Positions 7,525 through 16,087 of a stretch of DNA of 64,000 nt are shown here, in pieces (position 1 is the first letter of the stretch; the number at the start of each line of letters is the position of its first letter). The stretch comes from Liquorilactobacillus aquaticus DSM 21051 (GTDB lineage: Bacteria; Bacillota; Bacilli; Lactobacillales; Lactobacillaceae). Where the stretch lies: contig NZ_AYZD01000001.1 of the NCBI RefSeq assembly GCF_001436755.1, positions 1 through 64,000 on the forward strand, given 5' to 3'. The position numbers and the translations under genes were made by a program. The notes under the pieces are model-generated. The model saw nothing but the letters and a program-made list of their open reading frames with translations, made no database searches and was not told where the DNA came from.

Positions 7525-9420
7525 TTATCTCTCTTGCTTACTTTTACCTGGAATCAGACGTGCCGAATTCAGAATGAAGATCGATTCGCTTCCGACATGG
7601 ACTATTGCCGCAACAAGCGGTGTTAATATTCCAAAACCGGCAAGCAACATACCCGCAGCATCAACAACAATCGTCCCCACAAAGTTAAAGTTAACGATTC
7701 GGCGTGTTCGACGTGCAAGGCTGATCAACGACTGCACATCGCCCAGATTTGAACTGATAAGTACGACTTTTGAAGAATCACGTGCGATATCAGTCCCGCT
7801 GCCCATTGCAATGCCAACATCAGCTTGTGCAAGGGATGGTGCATCGTTTACACCATCCCCAACCATTGCAACTTTGTGTCCCGCTTGGCGTTGAGCATCA
7901 ATCGCAGCCAGTTTTCCTTCCGGCATAAGTTCAGCACGAACCTCATCAATCTGCAGCTCAGCCGCAATCGACTCTGCGGTAGCTGTTCTATCACCAGTCA
8001 GCATGATGACGCGCAAACCCATTTTTTTAAGTTCAGCAATACTTTCAGCTGCATTCGCGCGAACTGAATCTGCTAATGAGATTTTACCGATAAAGCGACC
8101 ATCATACGAGATATACACTATATTCTCCCCAGAGTCCGTACTTTGAGTATTCTTTTCTTCCATTCCTCTAAACGCATCTTGTCCAAGATGTCCCGCATTG
8201 CCAACCCTCAGGATGTGTCCATCGATTACAGTCGTCAGTCCTTGTCCCGGCTTATTCTCAAAAGAATCTGGCTGAATAAGTTTTTCACCATTTTCATTAG
8301 CAGCCGCAACAATTGCTTTTCCAAGCGGATGCTCAGAATGCCATTCGGCGCTGGCAGCAAGCTGTAACAATCGTTTGGTGGAAACCCCATCTACAGATAC
8401 TACTGATGTTACTTTCGGAGATCCAAGGGTCAATGTACCTGTCTTATCAAAAATAATCGTGTCCAATTGTGCCAACGATTCCATGTAAGATCCACCCTTA
8501 ACAAAAGCCCCTTTACGCGCCGCTCTTGCAATTGATGCTAGCATGGCTAAGGGAGTCCCAGCTGCTATCCCACACGCCCCGGCAACAATAATCACATCGA
8601 TCGCGTTATGCAGATTTCGAGTAACGATCCATGTGAGGATAGCGCCTGCAATAGCTGTATATATCAAAAAAGCAGCGAACTTATCAGCTAATTTCTGAAT
8701 TGGTGCTTGGTTAGACTGAGCTTCTTGAACTGCGGCAATCGTCTGACCATATGAGGACTCCTCGCCGACTCGTTCTGCACGCACTTCAAGCGCCCCATTT
8801 CTATTAACTGATCCTGCATAGACAAACACTCCAGCAGTAACTTCGACTGGCATTGATTCACCTGTAATTCGAGATTGATCGACACTAGAAAATCCATTTA
8901 TGACCGTTCCGTCAACCGGAATCCGCTCTCCCGGTGAAATAATGACTATCTGATTTAGCCTTACTTCTTTAAGAGCAACTCGCTGTATCACTTCTTTTTT
9001 AGCACTGGACGTCTGTTTGATACGGACTGTTCCAGGTAAAAAGGACATTAAGTCCGTTAAGGCATTTTTACCTTGATCCATACATAAGTCTTCAAGGATA
9101 TCGGCTGCCAGCACAAAAATTGTAATAATAAGTGAAGTTACCCACTGACCGATAGCAGCGGCCGCCACGATCGCAATAAACATCGAAAGGTCCATGCTCA
9201 TTTTTCGCTGGCGAATATCATGCCATGATTCAATGATAATCGGCCAGCAGCCGTAAATCAGCCCAACTGCAGTAGTCCCCATTATCGCCCATAATTGTTG
9301 TGGCACAAATATTTCAAGCCCAATTACAATAAGTGCCAAAAATACCGTTATTAAAATACGATTAAGTGCATCTCGTTCTATTCGTGCCCAGATAGGGGCT
9401 GTTTGATTTTTTTCACCCAA
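7525..9420 (-). CDS. P1B-type heavy-metal-translocating ATPase, CPC motif changed
   Basis: A 631-residue P-type ATPase. Visible motifs are TGES in the actuator domain, DKTGTLT with the phosphorylated Asp325, SEHPLGKA (the P1B HP locus), TGDRTATA and GDGVNDAP. There is no N-terminal metal-binding HMA domain. At the membrane helix before the phosphorylation site, where P1B pumps have CPC, this protein reads VAGACGIAAGTP, so CPC is replaced by GAC. Metal specificity is therefore open. TTG 9420 is the preferred start, with GGAGG at 9429-9433 and eight bases of spacing; an ATG at 9480 lacks a well-placed site. The upstream minus-strand gene is a TetR regulator 68 bases away. Confidence 0.85.
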   Translation of the reverse strand: MGEKNQTAPIWARIERDALNRILITVFLALIVIGLEIFVPQQLWAIMGTTAVGLIYGCWPIIIESWHDIRQRKMSMDLSMFIAIVAAAAIGQWVTSLIITIFVLAADILEDLCMDQGKNALTDLMSFLPGTVRIKQTSSAKKEVIQRVALKEVRLNQIVIISPGERIPVDGTVINGFSSVDQSRITGESMPVEVTAGVFVYAGSVNRNGALEVRAERVGEESSYGQTIAAVQEAQSNQAPIQKLADKFAAFLIYTAIAGAILTWIVTRNLHNAIDVIIVAGACGIAAGTPLAMLASIARAARKGAFVKGGSYMESLAQLDTIIFDKTGTLTLGSPKVTSVVSVDGVSTKRLLQLAASAEWHSEHPLGKAIVAAANENGEKLIQPDSFENKPGQGLTTVIDGHILRVGNAGHLGQDAFRGMEEKNTQSTDSGENIVYISYDGRFIGKISLADSVRANAAESIAELKKMGLRVIMLTGDRTATAESIAAELQIDEVRAELMPEGKLAAIDAQRQAGHKVAMVGDGVNDAPSLAQADVGIAMGSGTDIARDSSKVVLISSNLGDVQSLISLARRTRRIVNFNFVGTIVVDAAGMLLAGFGILTPLVAAIVHVGSESIFILNSARLIPGKSKQER

Positions 9421-9488
9421 TTCGTTTTCCTCCTCACAAATCAATGACCTTCTTAAATTCGTAAACTTTGTCAACGGCATGTCCTACT

Positions 9489-10037
9489 TTAAACAAGCTC
9501 TAAAAAAGCTGCTAGTTTCTTGCCCATATATTGAGGTGTTTCTATTGCCCCACGTCTTAACCAGCTGAGCGATGTATTGACAACTGCCCCCGCGATAAAA
9601 TCAGCCCAATATTCGTCATCAGCCCGCTTACTGTTCGAAACCTTAATTATCATCTTGTTTTGCAGCAGATATTGATAAGTAGTCACAAATGATTTTATTA
9701 GTATCTGTTCTTTACCAGATCGCAGCAATGTCAGTTGTGAATCACTATGGTTCAAGACCAACTGAAAGTAATGTTCCATCAATGTAGTAAATTGCAGCTT
9801 TGATTGATTAGGCAGCTTCCTAATATATTTTATGATGCTCAACATTTCAAATTCGCTGATTATATCATCCAAAGTCGTGAAATTTTTATAATAATAAGTT
9901 CTGGAAACACCGGCTTGCTTTGTAAGTTCGGTAATTGAGATATCCTCCGAGTTTTTCATCTGCAGTAATGCAATCAGTGCCTGAAAAATATCGACCAGCT
10001 TTTTGTTTTTGATCTCTTGCGGTGACATAGTTAACAA
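9489..10037 (-). CDS. TetR-family transcriptional regulator
   Basis: A 182-residue TetR-type repressor. The helix-turn-helix is ISITELTKQAGVSRTYYYKN with a typical Y-Y-x-x-F ending, and the rest is an all-helical ligand-binding region without recognisable specificity. The start is TTG 10037, five bases after AAAGGAG at 10043-10050; the in-frame ATG 10028 would leave a 14-base gap. It diverges from the DHA2 exporter gene, the standard arrangement for a drug-responsive repressor controlling its pump. It also precedes the metal ATPase on the same strand, so it might affect that gene too. Confidence 0.85.
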   Translation of the reverse strand: MLTMSPQEIKNKKLVDIFQALIALLQMKNSEDISITELTKQAGVSRTYYYKNFTTLDDIISEFEMLSIIKYIRKLPNQSKLQFTTLMEHYFQLVLNHSDSQLTLLRSGKEQILIKSFVTTYQYLLQNKMIIKVSNSKRADDEYWADFIAGAVVNTSLSWLRRGAIETPQYMGKKLAAFLELV

Positions 10038-10057
10038 AAACACTCCTTTTGTAAACG

Positions 10058-10100
10058 ATACGTATAAAACAAGAATACGCCATGCTATTGTTTGAAACAA
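10058..10100. promoter_or_regulatory. Candidate TetR operators between regulator and exporter
   Basis: Two perfect dyads lie in the divergent promoter region: ATACGTAT at 10058-10065 and TTGTTTGAAACAA at 10088-10100. Either could be the binding site of the adjacent TetR protein. Position and symmetry are seen; binding is inferred. Confidence 0.45.
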
Positions 10101-10139
10101 GCCTATAAAATCAATAAAAAACAAGGAGTACTTATCACT

Positions 10140-11849
10140 ATGGACAAAAAACAAAAAGCAATCACATTTTTAATGACTATCGGAATCTTCCTATGTATGC
10201 TCGACACAACGATCATGAATATTGCGTTACCGAAAATTCAAAAAGGGTTAAATGTCAGCTTCGAGAACCTTTCATGGGCCTTAAATATTTATACGATCAT
10301 ATTCGCTGTCTTCACAATTCCCTTTGCAAGAATCGCAGATCTTTTAGGAAAAAACAAAGTTTATCTCATTGGATTAACTGCCTTTTTGCTAGGTTCGTTA
10401 TTTTCCGGAATTTCAGTGAATGCAGCTTGGCTGATAGCAGCACGTGGCATTCAAAGCCTTGGTGCAGCAATCGTTTTTCCTGCCAGCATGACGATCGGAA
10501 TCGCATCTGTGAATATCCAAAATAGAAAAACAATGCTGACCGTTTTGGGGATCACACAAGGCCTGGCGACAGCGCTTGGTCCGACTATCGGTGGGATCAT
10601 CACACAATATCTTGGTTGGCGCTATATTTTCTTGGTCAACCTCCCCTTGATCATCCTAGCAGTCATTTTGACTTTTTGCCTTCTGCCTCTTAAAAATGAA
10701 AAAACAGTAAATGCCAAGATCGACTTCCCAGGGATGCTTCTGTCGATGATCATGCTGTTTTCATTAACTCTTGGACTGATCAAAGGAAATGATTGGGGTT
10801 GGCACAGCTTTTCGATTATCCTACTTGGAGCAGCAGTATTCCTCGCTTTCGGTCTGTTTATCATTGTAGAACATCACAGCAGTGCCCCCATGATCCCACT
10901 CGCTTTATTTAAAAATCGGCAATTCATCGGGGCTGTGCTCGCAACGATTTTAAGCAGCGTCTTCTTAGTTGCGGTCATGGTTATCATGCCGACATTCTTT
11001 ACCACGCTTCTCGGCAAAAGTGAACTAACAGCTGCCTTCATGATCACTCCAACTTCATTAATGATTTTCTTTTTATCACCCGTTGGTGGACGGCTGGTCG
11101 AAACAACCGGTCCACGCTTAATGATGCTGCTCGGTTTTCTTTCAATGAGTATCGGTTATATAGTTCTTTCCCTTATCGATCCAGGGATTTACAGTCAACT
11201 AGTAATCAGCCTTGTCCTGATCGGAGGTGGTTTCGGAATAATAGCAGGACCAGTTGTTGTTCTCGGAGCTTCCAACTTCACCGGTGAACTTTTAACTGCA
11301 TCTCAAAGCGTCCTAGGACTTTTTAGGCAAATTGGAACCTTGTTGGCGGTTGCTATCTTTGTCTCAGCCTTGACTGGCAATTTGAAGACAGCACGAGCAC
11401 ATTCAATTGATACCGCAACCGAAAGTATCAATTCATCTGCACTTCCGCGTACATCCCAAAAAATCTTCAAAGAAAATGTTCAGAAGTCTATTGAAAATGA
11501 CGGTAATTCTAAACAGCATCCAGCAGAAACAATCTCAGCCGCCAAAATCAAAGCCCTCACTAAGGCTAAATACACCACCGTTTTGGCCCAGATGCCTAAT
11601 AATACGTCTCTTTCCAGCACTGCCAAGCAAAAGATCTATGCTGAAATATCAGCTAAAGTCACCCAAGAGAGTTTCGAGCAAAAACAGATCGTCAAACAAA
11701 TAACAACAGAGATCAAAAAAGAGCTTAGAAAAAATTTAAAAGCAGCCTTTATGAAACCATATCGCCAAGCGATACCTTTCGTCATATTAGCAGGATTTTC
11801 AAGTTTGTTATTTTATCGTAAAAAAGACTATCTCAACATATCTGCCTAA
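10140..11849 (+). CDS. DHA2 (EmrB/QacA)-type MFS multidrug exporter
   Basis: A 569-residue 14-helix major facilitator. LDTTIMNIALPKIQ in helix 1 is the classical DHA2 motif D1, RIADLLGKNKVYLIG is motif A between helices 2 and 3, and GPTIGGIITQYLGWRYIFLVN is the drug-antiporter motif C region. A hydrophilic segment of about 125 residues, rich in T, S, K and Q, lies between the last two helices and is predicted to be outside the cell. The start is ATG 10140 behind AAGGAG 10123-10128. The divergent TetR gene suggests inducible efflux of a toxic compound by proton antiport. The substrate is unknown. Confidence 0.9.
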   Translation: MDKKQKAITFLMTIGIFLCMLDTTIMNIALPKIQKGLNVSFENLSWALNIYTIIFAVFTIPFARIADLLGKNKVYLIGLTAFLLGSLFSGISVNAAWLIAARGIQSLGAAIVFPASMTIGIASVNIQNRKTMLTVLGITQGLATALGPTIGGIITQYLGWRYIFLVNLPLIILAVILTFCLLPLKNEKTVNAKIDFPGMLLSMIMLFSLTLGLIKGNDWGWHSFSIILLGAAVFLAFGLFIIVEHHSSAPMIPLALFKNRQFIGAVLATILSSVFLVAVMVIMPTFFTTLLGKSELTAAFMITPTSLMIFFLSPVGGRLVETTGPRLMMLLGFLSMSIGYIVLSLIDPGIYSQLVISLVLIGGGFGIIAGPVVVLGASNFTGELLTASQSVLGLFRQIGTLLAVAIFVSALTGNLKTARAHSIDTATESINSSALPRTSQKIFKENVQKSIENDGNSKQHPAETISAAKIKALTKAKYTTVLAQMPNNTSLSSTAKQKIYAEISAKVTQESFEQKQIVKQITTEIKKELRKNLKAAFMKPYRQAIPFVILAGFSSLLFYRKKDYLNISA

Positions 11850-12054
11850 ATTTATTTTTAGCATATGAGAAATACGAAAAATTATCAATTTTGCAAACTC
11901 TCATCACTGGGTTATAATCTTCGTAAACAACAATGGAGATTTTTAGCCTTAATCATTGGGCACCAAATATTAGTTGTGAAATGCGAATAAAATAAAACTA
12001 GAATTTGCCGCGAAATAACTTTACTGCTGAAACATATTAGTTCATATAAGACAA

Positions 12055-12098
12055 GGAGCCGGGTTAAAAGTTATATTTTAACCTAGCTCCTCTATTTA
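12055..12098 (+). terminator. Intrinsic terminator after exporter gene
   Basis: GGAGC...GGTTAAAA pairs with TTTTAACC...GCTCC (12055-12090), followed by TCTATTTATTTT. It is about 200 bases past the exporter stop. Bases 11850-12054 show no gene. Confidence 0.65.
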
Positions 12099-12104
12099 TT
12101 TTGG

Positions 12105-12180
12105 ATAAACCTGTTCCATAAGTCAAAATTCTCCATATAACTCGAATTACTCATAGCAAAACACTTGCTATGTGCGTAAT
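12105..12180. repeat. Intergenic repeat, copy A
   Basis: Bases 12105-12126 are identical over 22 bases to 25078-25099, and similarity continues for about 50 bases more, including GAATTACTCATAG and a conserved ATTAC...CATAG / CTAT...CGTAAT stem. Both copies directly follow a terminator hairpin at a junction of converging genes. Bases 12181-12419 hold nothing else recognisable. Confidence 0.7.
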
Positions 12181-12419
12181 TTCGCTTTAGTACTCAAATT
12201 TTACCGACTTGTGTCACACTCCCTATTATATTATTCTGACATATCCTTATTTAATACATTTCAGAAGCCAGCTACTTTGCCATACTAACAATCCCTCTGA
12301 AAAAAAATTTTAGCCTATTCTATACATCTTCAAAAAGTTCGTAAATCTTAGGTCGATATACTCTCATTTTTTTATTGATTAAACAAGTCACAGCACCAAC
12401 CTTGTTTGCACGGTCAAGC

Positions 12420-12866
12420 CTAATTCAGTTTCCATACGTCAATCCCAGCGTCAGGATCAAACTGCCGCGGCAAATCTTCCTTAGTGGGCGTAAAGACTAT
12501 CTCCCCAGTATATCCGATCGTTGCTTCGCGCAAGTCTCCTGCAATGACTGCAATATCACCTTTGTCATTCAAATATGAAAACCCAGCATGGGCGTGCACA
12601 ACCGGCTGATTCTGGTCATCGAGAGAAACATTTCCAGTTAAAGTAAACATTTCTAACATTCCTTCCTTCGTATGATCTAGGAAGTCGTGTTTTTCTGGAA
12701 TATAAGTCGAAATAATAACTTTATTAGCGGCACCGATTCCTGTAAAGTGACCACACACATGATACCTATCTGCAAATTTTCTAATTTCCGCCATTAAGTT
12801 CTCATTTTTAGCGATCCTAAGATAATATTCACCATTCATCATTTTGGACTCCATCGTACCCACCAT
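12420..12866 (-). CDS. PPC (DUF296)-domain protein
   Basis: A 148-residue single-domain protein of the PPC/DUF296 family, found alone in bacteria and with AT-hooks in plant DNA-binding proteins. The GIGAANKV stretch and the HAHAGFSY histidines are the family's conserved features, and the beta-rich pattern ends in FTPTKEDLP. Bacterial members are trimers of unknown role; DNA binding should not be assumed because no AT-hook is present. The start is uncertain: ATG 12866 is only one base from AAAGGA, and GTG 12863 or ATG 12854 are alternatives. A terminator-like hairpin lies 29 bases upstream. Confidence 0.8.
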   Translation of the reverse strand: MVGTMESKMMNGEYYLRIAKNENLMAEIRKFADRYHVCGHFTGIGAANKVIISTYIPEKHDFLDHTKEGMLEMFTLTGNVSLDDQNQPVVHAHAGFSYLNDKGDIAVIAGDLREATIGYTGEIVFTPTKEDLPRQFDPDAGIDVWKLN

Positions 12867-12894
12867 GTCCTTTCAAAATATAGTTTAAACAATC

Positions 12895-12936
12895 AAAAAG
12901 CCGTTTAACCCCAGTTTATGTAACAGTTAAACAGCT
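12895..12936 (-). promoter_or_regulatory. Possible transcription attenuator before PPC-domain gene
   Basis: On the minus strand GCTGTTTAAC pairs perfectly (one G-U) with GTTAAACGGC (12900-12909 and 12926-12935) and runs into CTTTTTG. The only good promoter candidate, TATAAT at 12990-12995, is upstream of it, so the hairpin would lie inside the leader of the PPC-domain gene. GTTTAAAC just downstream could compete for one arm. Confidence 0.45.
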
Positions 12937-13012
12937 CGCATCCAATTCCCCTTTGAGACCTAACGCACCATAGGAAGCTTGACATCAGCATTATATTTCC
13001 CTCAGCCAAAAT

Positions 13013-13052
13013 AAAAAGCAATCTTTCGGTCTGCATTCGACCAGAAAATTGC
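13013..13052 (-). terminator. Intrinsic terminator after small unknown gene
   Basis: Minus-strand GCAAT...GGTC / GACC...ATTGC stem followed by TTTTTATTTT, ten bases after the stop of the 118-residue gene. Confidence 0.8.
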
Positions 13053-13061
13053 TGCACATCC

Positions 13062-13418
13062 TTAGGCTTTATCTGGATAATAGTCTGTACCTAGCTGCTT
13101 TTTGATTTTATTTTTTGTCAGATCAATATCCTTTACTTTGTCTCTCAGATCAGCCGGTGTTTCAAGGTATTTCTCCCAAACATCTTCCATCGCTTCACTG
13201 ACTCGTTTAAAGTCTGCTTTATCCGAAGATAAATCTTCCTCAATGAAGATAAAACTTGGTACAGTTCTCGATTGGATTTTTCCATTGTAAAGAAGCTGAA
13301 CTTTTTGACAAGTGTAACCTGACTCATTTCCAATCCCAACTTTATATGCAGCATTAAGTTCTGGATCACGATGACTGGCTGGTATATATTTAAAAAAATA
13401 CGGATTAAACAATCTCAT
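13062..13418 (-). CDS. Small conserved-looking protein, function unknown
   Basis: A 118-residue soluble protein that I do not recognise. It starts MRLFNPYFFKYIPASH, is mixed in charge with a lysine/aspartate-rich C-terminus, and has no signal peptide or membrane segment. It is probably real: it has GGGGGTG before the ATG at 13418, its own terminator, and coding-like composition. It is a single-gene unit between the PPC-domain gene and the aminotransferase cluster. Confidence 0.6.
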   Translation of the reverse strand: MRLFNPYFFKYIPASHRDPELNAAYKVGIGNESGYTCQKVQLLYNGKIQSRTVPSFIFIEEDLSSDKADFKRVSEAMEDVWEKYLETPADLRDKVKDIDLTKNKIKKQLGTDYYPDKA

Positions 13419-13566
13419 GCCTGCACCCCCTTCACTCTATGTTTCAAGTATAGCGGTTTCACAAATTAAATGTCAATTTTATAGTTTCTTATGCCGAAAC
13501 AGTAGAGCTAAAAAAAACCTTCAGTTAGTTTAAACTGAAGACAGTATACTTTCACCTAGTTAAATA

Positions 13567-14745
13567 TTAAATATCAAATTTTCTGAGGTATCGTGTTAAT
13601 AAAGACAATCCTTGTTTTAAAATCTCTTTATTGCAGCAATAGCCCAAACGTGCATGCTGGGGAACTCCAAAAGCACTCCCTGGAACCAATAAAACACCAG
13701 TATCTTTCAAAAGTGAAGCACAAAATGAATAATCATCTTCCGGAATAGTAAGCTTGATAAACGAAGTTGGAACATAATTAGGCAAGACCAGTTCGACACG
13801 TGGTTCTTTTTCAATCCAGTGCTTAACAATTTCCAAATTTTCACTCACAATCTCTCGATTACGTTGAAGAATCTTCTCCCTGTTTGATAACGCCAAGACT
13901 GCTAATTCATTATCCAGCACTCCACTACTAATTAAAGTGTAGTCGCGATACTTGCGAAAAAGATTGATAATTTCATCGTTTGGCGACGCAACCCAGCCAA
14001 TTCTAAGTCCAGGAAGCGAATAAGTTTTTGACAAGGAATTAGTAGCAATTCCCTTTTCATAAATGTCTGCGATCGAGACAAAGTCACTGCTGCCCGCTAA
14101 CGGGGAATAAACTTCATCGACAACGACATAAGCATCTACTGCACGGGCGACTGCAACAACTTGCTCAAGAGCTGTTCGCTCTAACAGCGTTCCTGTCGGA
14201 TTGTTCGCATTATTCAGACAAATCATTTTAGTCTTTGGTGTGACGATCGCCGCCAGTCTATCCACATCAAGTTGCCAATTAGCATCTTCTTCCAAATGAA
14301 TAAAATCAACATGTGCTCCAAGTGAACGTGGAATGTCGTAAAGCTGCTGATAAGTTGGAAAAGGTGCAACAACATGATCTCCAGGGTGCAAAAGCGCATA
14401 AAGAACCAGCATATTTGCCCCTGTTGAACCATTAGTTTGCAGAATATTTTCAGCAGTAACATTCTGGTATAATTCGGCAACAAGATTTTTAAAAGCCGGC
14501 GAGCCTTCAATCCAACCATAATCCATTTTCCTGCTATTTAGCTTTTCAAAAAAAGCAGCAGTTGTCGTCCCACCCAGGGCTGTCAATTCTCTTAATGTTA
14601 AAGCCGCGACTGAACTCTGCGATATGTCAAAACGCGCTTCTTTCTCCCATTTATTCAACCATTCTTCAACGCCGAACTTTGCTATTTCGATAATTATCGC
14701 TCCATTCCTAAAAAACGTTCCTTTCACCGCTACGCTATCTAACAA
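13567..14745 (-). CDS. Class I/II pyridoxal-phosphate aminotransferase
   Basis: Up to 392 residues, fold type I. The PLP lysine is in NSLSKTYSLPGLRIGW (Lys240 in the long form), the NNPTG motif is at LNNANNPTGTLL, and VVDEVYSPL carries the PLP-ring aspartate. The substrate cannot be read from sequence. The start is unclear: TTG 14745 has no ribosome binding site, while AGGAATGGAG lies just before an in-frame ATA-ATT-ATC run, leaving a rare start or a downstream one. It follows the HisC-like gene by 18 bases and probably shares its transcript. Confidence 0.85.
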   Translation of the reverse strand: MLDSVAVKGTFFRNGAIIIEIAKFGVEEWLNKWEKEARFDISQSSVAALTLRELTALGGTTTAAFFEKLNSRKMDYGWIEGSPAFKNLVAELYQNVTAENILQTNGSTGANMLVLYALLHPGDHVVAPFPTYQQLYDIPRSLGAHVDFIHLEEDANWQLDVDRLAAIVTPKTKMICLNNANNPTGTLLERTALEQVVAVARAVDAYVVVDEVYSPLAGSSDFVSIADIYEKGIATNSLSKTYSLPGLRIGWVASPNDEIINLFRKYRDYTLISSGVLDNELAVLALSNREKILQRNREIVSENLEIVKHWIEKEPRVELVLPNYVPTSFIKLTIPEDDYSFCASLLKDTGVLLVPGSAFGVPQHARLGYCCNKEILKQGLSLLTRYLRKFDI

Positions 14746-14763
14746 TAATAGTTTACAAAGTTA

Positions 14764-15882
14764 CTATTTTTCCCTAACCTTAACTCGAACTAATTTTTTG
14801 ATTTCTATTACTAAGCGTCTATTTTCCTCTTCCTTACCAACGGTAATTCTAACATACTGCGGATAACCCCATGCACTGCATTCGCGAATAATAACACCGC
14901 AAGACATCAATTGTTCACAGAATACTTTTGACTGCAGGCCCTCCGGCAATCGAGCAAAAATAAAATTGGCTTGAGATGGCACAACTTCAAATTCCAACTG
15001 GTCTAACTCTACAGTAAGCTGTTCTCTTTGCAGCAGTAGCTCTTTTTTGATTGCCAGTGCTTCCTTCTGATCCAGCAATAGAGAAGCACGTGCCGCAAAA
15101 AGGCCAACACGATTAACACAGAAAGGTTCAGTAATCGTATCATATGCCGTAATCAGGTTTGGCCGCGCTAAGAGATAACCGACACGAATACCTGCTAGAC
15201 CATAGTACTTGGAAAAGGTCCTGATAATCACTAGTTTTTTATGCTCCAACTTATCTGTCAGTTGTGCTCTTTTCCCCATTTGGATAAAGTCAGCATATGC
15301 TTCATCGAGAGCAATCCAGACGTCATCCCCGACTTCATCGACAAAATGTTCAATCTCTTCAGGGTTATTTATCGCTCCAGTAGGATTGTTAGGATTGCAT
15401 AGCCAAACCAACTTTGTGTCTGGAGTAATGGCTGCTTTAAAAGCCTCGAAGTCGTAACTGAAATCCTCTTTCACAGGAATCTCCTTGACTGTTGCCCCCA
15501 TCAAAGTGGAAACTTCTCGGTAGAGGCGATAGGTCGGTTTCGCAAGCAGTACCTCATCTCCTTCATCTAAAAATAAGCGTGCTACGGTTTCAATAACATT
15601 TCCCGCCCCACTGCCAAGAGCAACATTGCCTTTCGTCAGCCTATTTTGAGCGGCAATCGTTTCGATCAAGCCGACATAATCATCTTCTGGATAACGATTG
15701 AGGTACTTCAAGCTCTTCTTCATCGCAGCCTGAGCATTTGGATATGGTCCATAAGGATTCTCATTTGAACCCAATTTAACAACATCTGTCAACCCATATT
15801 TATCTAGAACAGCTGCTTCAGTCTCACCCGCAATATATGGCTGACAATCATCAACCTGTCTGCGTAATTTTAGTTCTGACAT
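14764..15882 (-). CDS. HisC-like aminotransferase outside a his operon
   Basis: A 372-residue aminotransferase of the histidinol-phosphate/aromatic group. It has LGSNENPYGP at the N-terminus, CNPNNPTGA, ALDEAYADF and the PLP lysine at Lys225 in RTFSKYYGLAGIRVGY. No other histidine genes are nearby; the neighbours are a second aminotransferase and the amino-acid catabolic genes. It may therefore transaminate an aromatic or other amino acid rather than make histidine. The ATG at 15882 follows GAGGTG. A terminator separates it from the aldehyde dehydrogenase gene upstream, so it may have its own promoter at 15883-16009. Confidence 0.8.
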   Translation of the reverse strand: MSELKLRRQVDDCQPYIAGETEAAVLDKYGLTDVVKLGSNENPYGPYPNAQAAMKKSLKYLNRYPEDDYVGLIETIAAQNRLTKGNVALGSGAGNVIETVARLFLDEGDEVLLAKPTYRLYREVSTLMGATVKEIPVKEDFSYDFEAFKAAITPDTKLVWLCNPNNPTGAINNPEEIEHFVDEVGDDVWIALDEAYADFIQMGKRAQLTDKLEHKKLVIIRTFSKYYGLAGIRVGYLLARPNLITAYDTITEPFCVNRVGLFAARASLLLDQKEALAIKKELLLQREQLTVELDQLEFEVVPSQANFIFARLPEGLQSKVFCEQLMSCGVIIRECSAWGYPQYVRITVGKEEENRRLVIEIKKLVRVKVREK

Positions 15883-16009
15883 TTAGACACCTCAATCTTT
15901 ATAATAATAATTCTCAAGCACAAAAAAAGGATTTAAAATATTCGCTTATTTGAATACGTTAAATTCTTTTTAATAAAACCAATCGCTATGAAAAGTTTTC
16001 TATTGAATA

Positions 16010-16055
16010 ATAAAAGTGGCTCAAAAATAAGCTTTTGCCTCTCCCACTTATTTTA
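16010..16055 (-). terminator. Probable terminator after aldehyde dehydrogenase gene
   Basis: Minus-strand AAGTGG...CCACTT stem followed by TTATTATT. It separates the aldehyde dehydrogenase gene from the HisC-like gene. The loop is long, so confidence is moderate. Confidence 0.5.
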
Positions 16056-16087
16056 ATTCTGCGTATCATGATGGATCACCCGAACGA

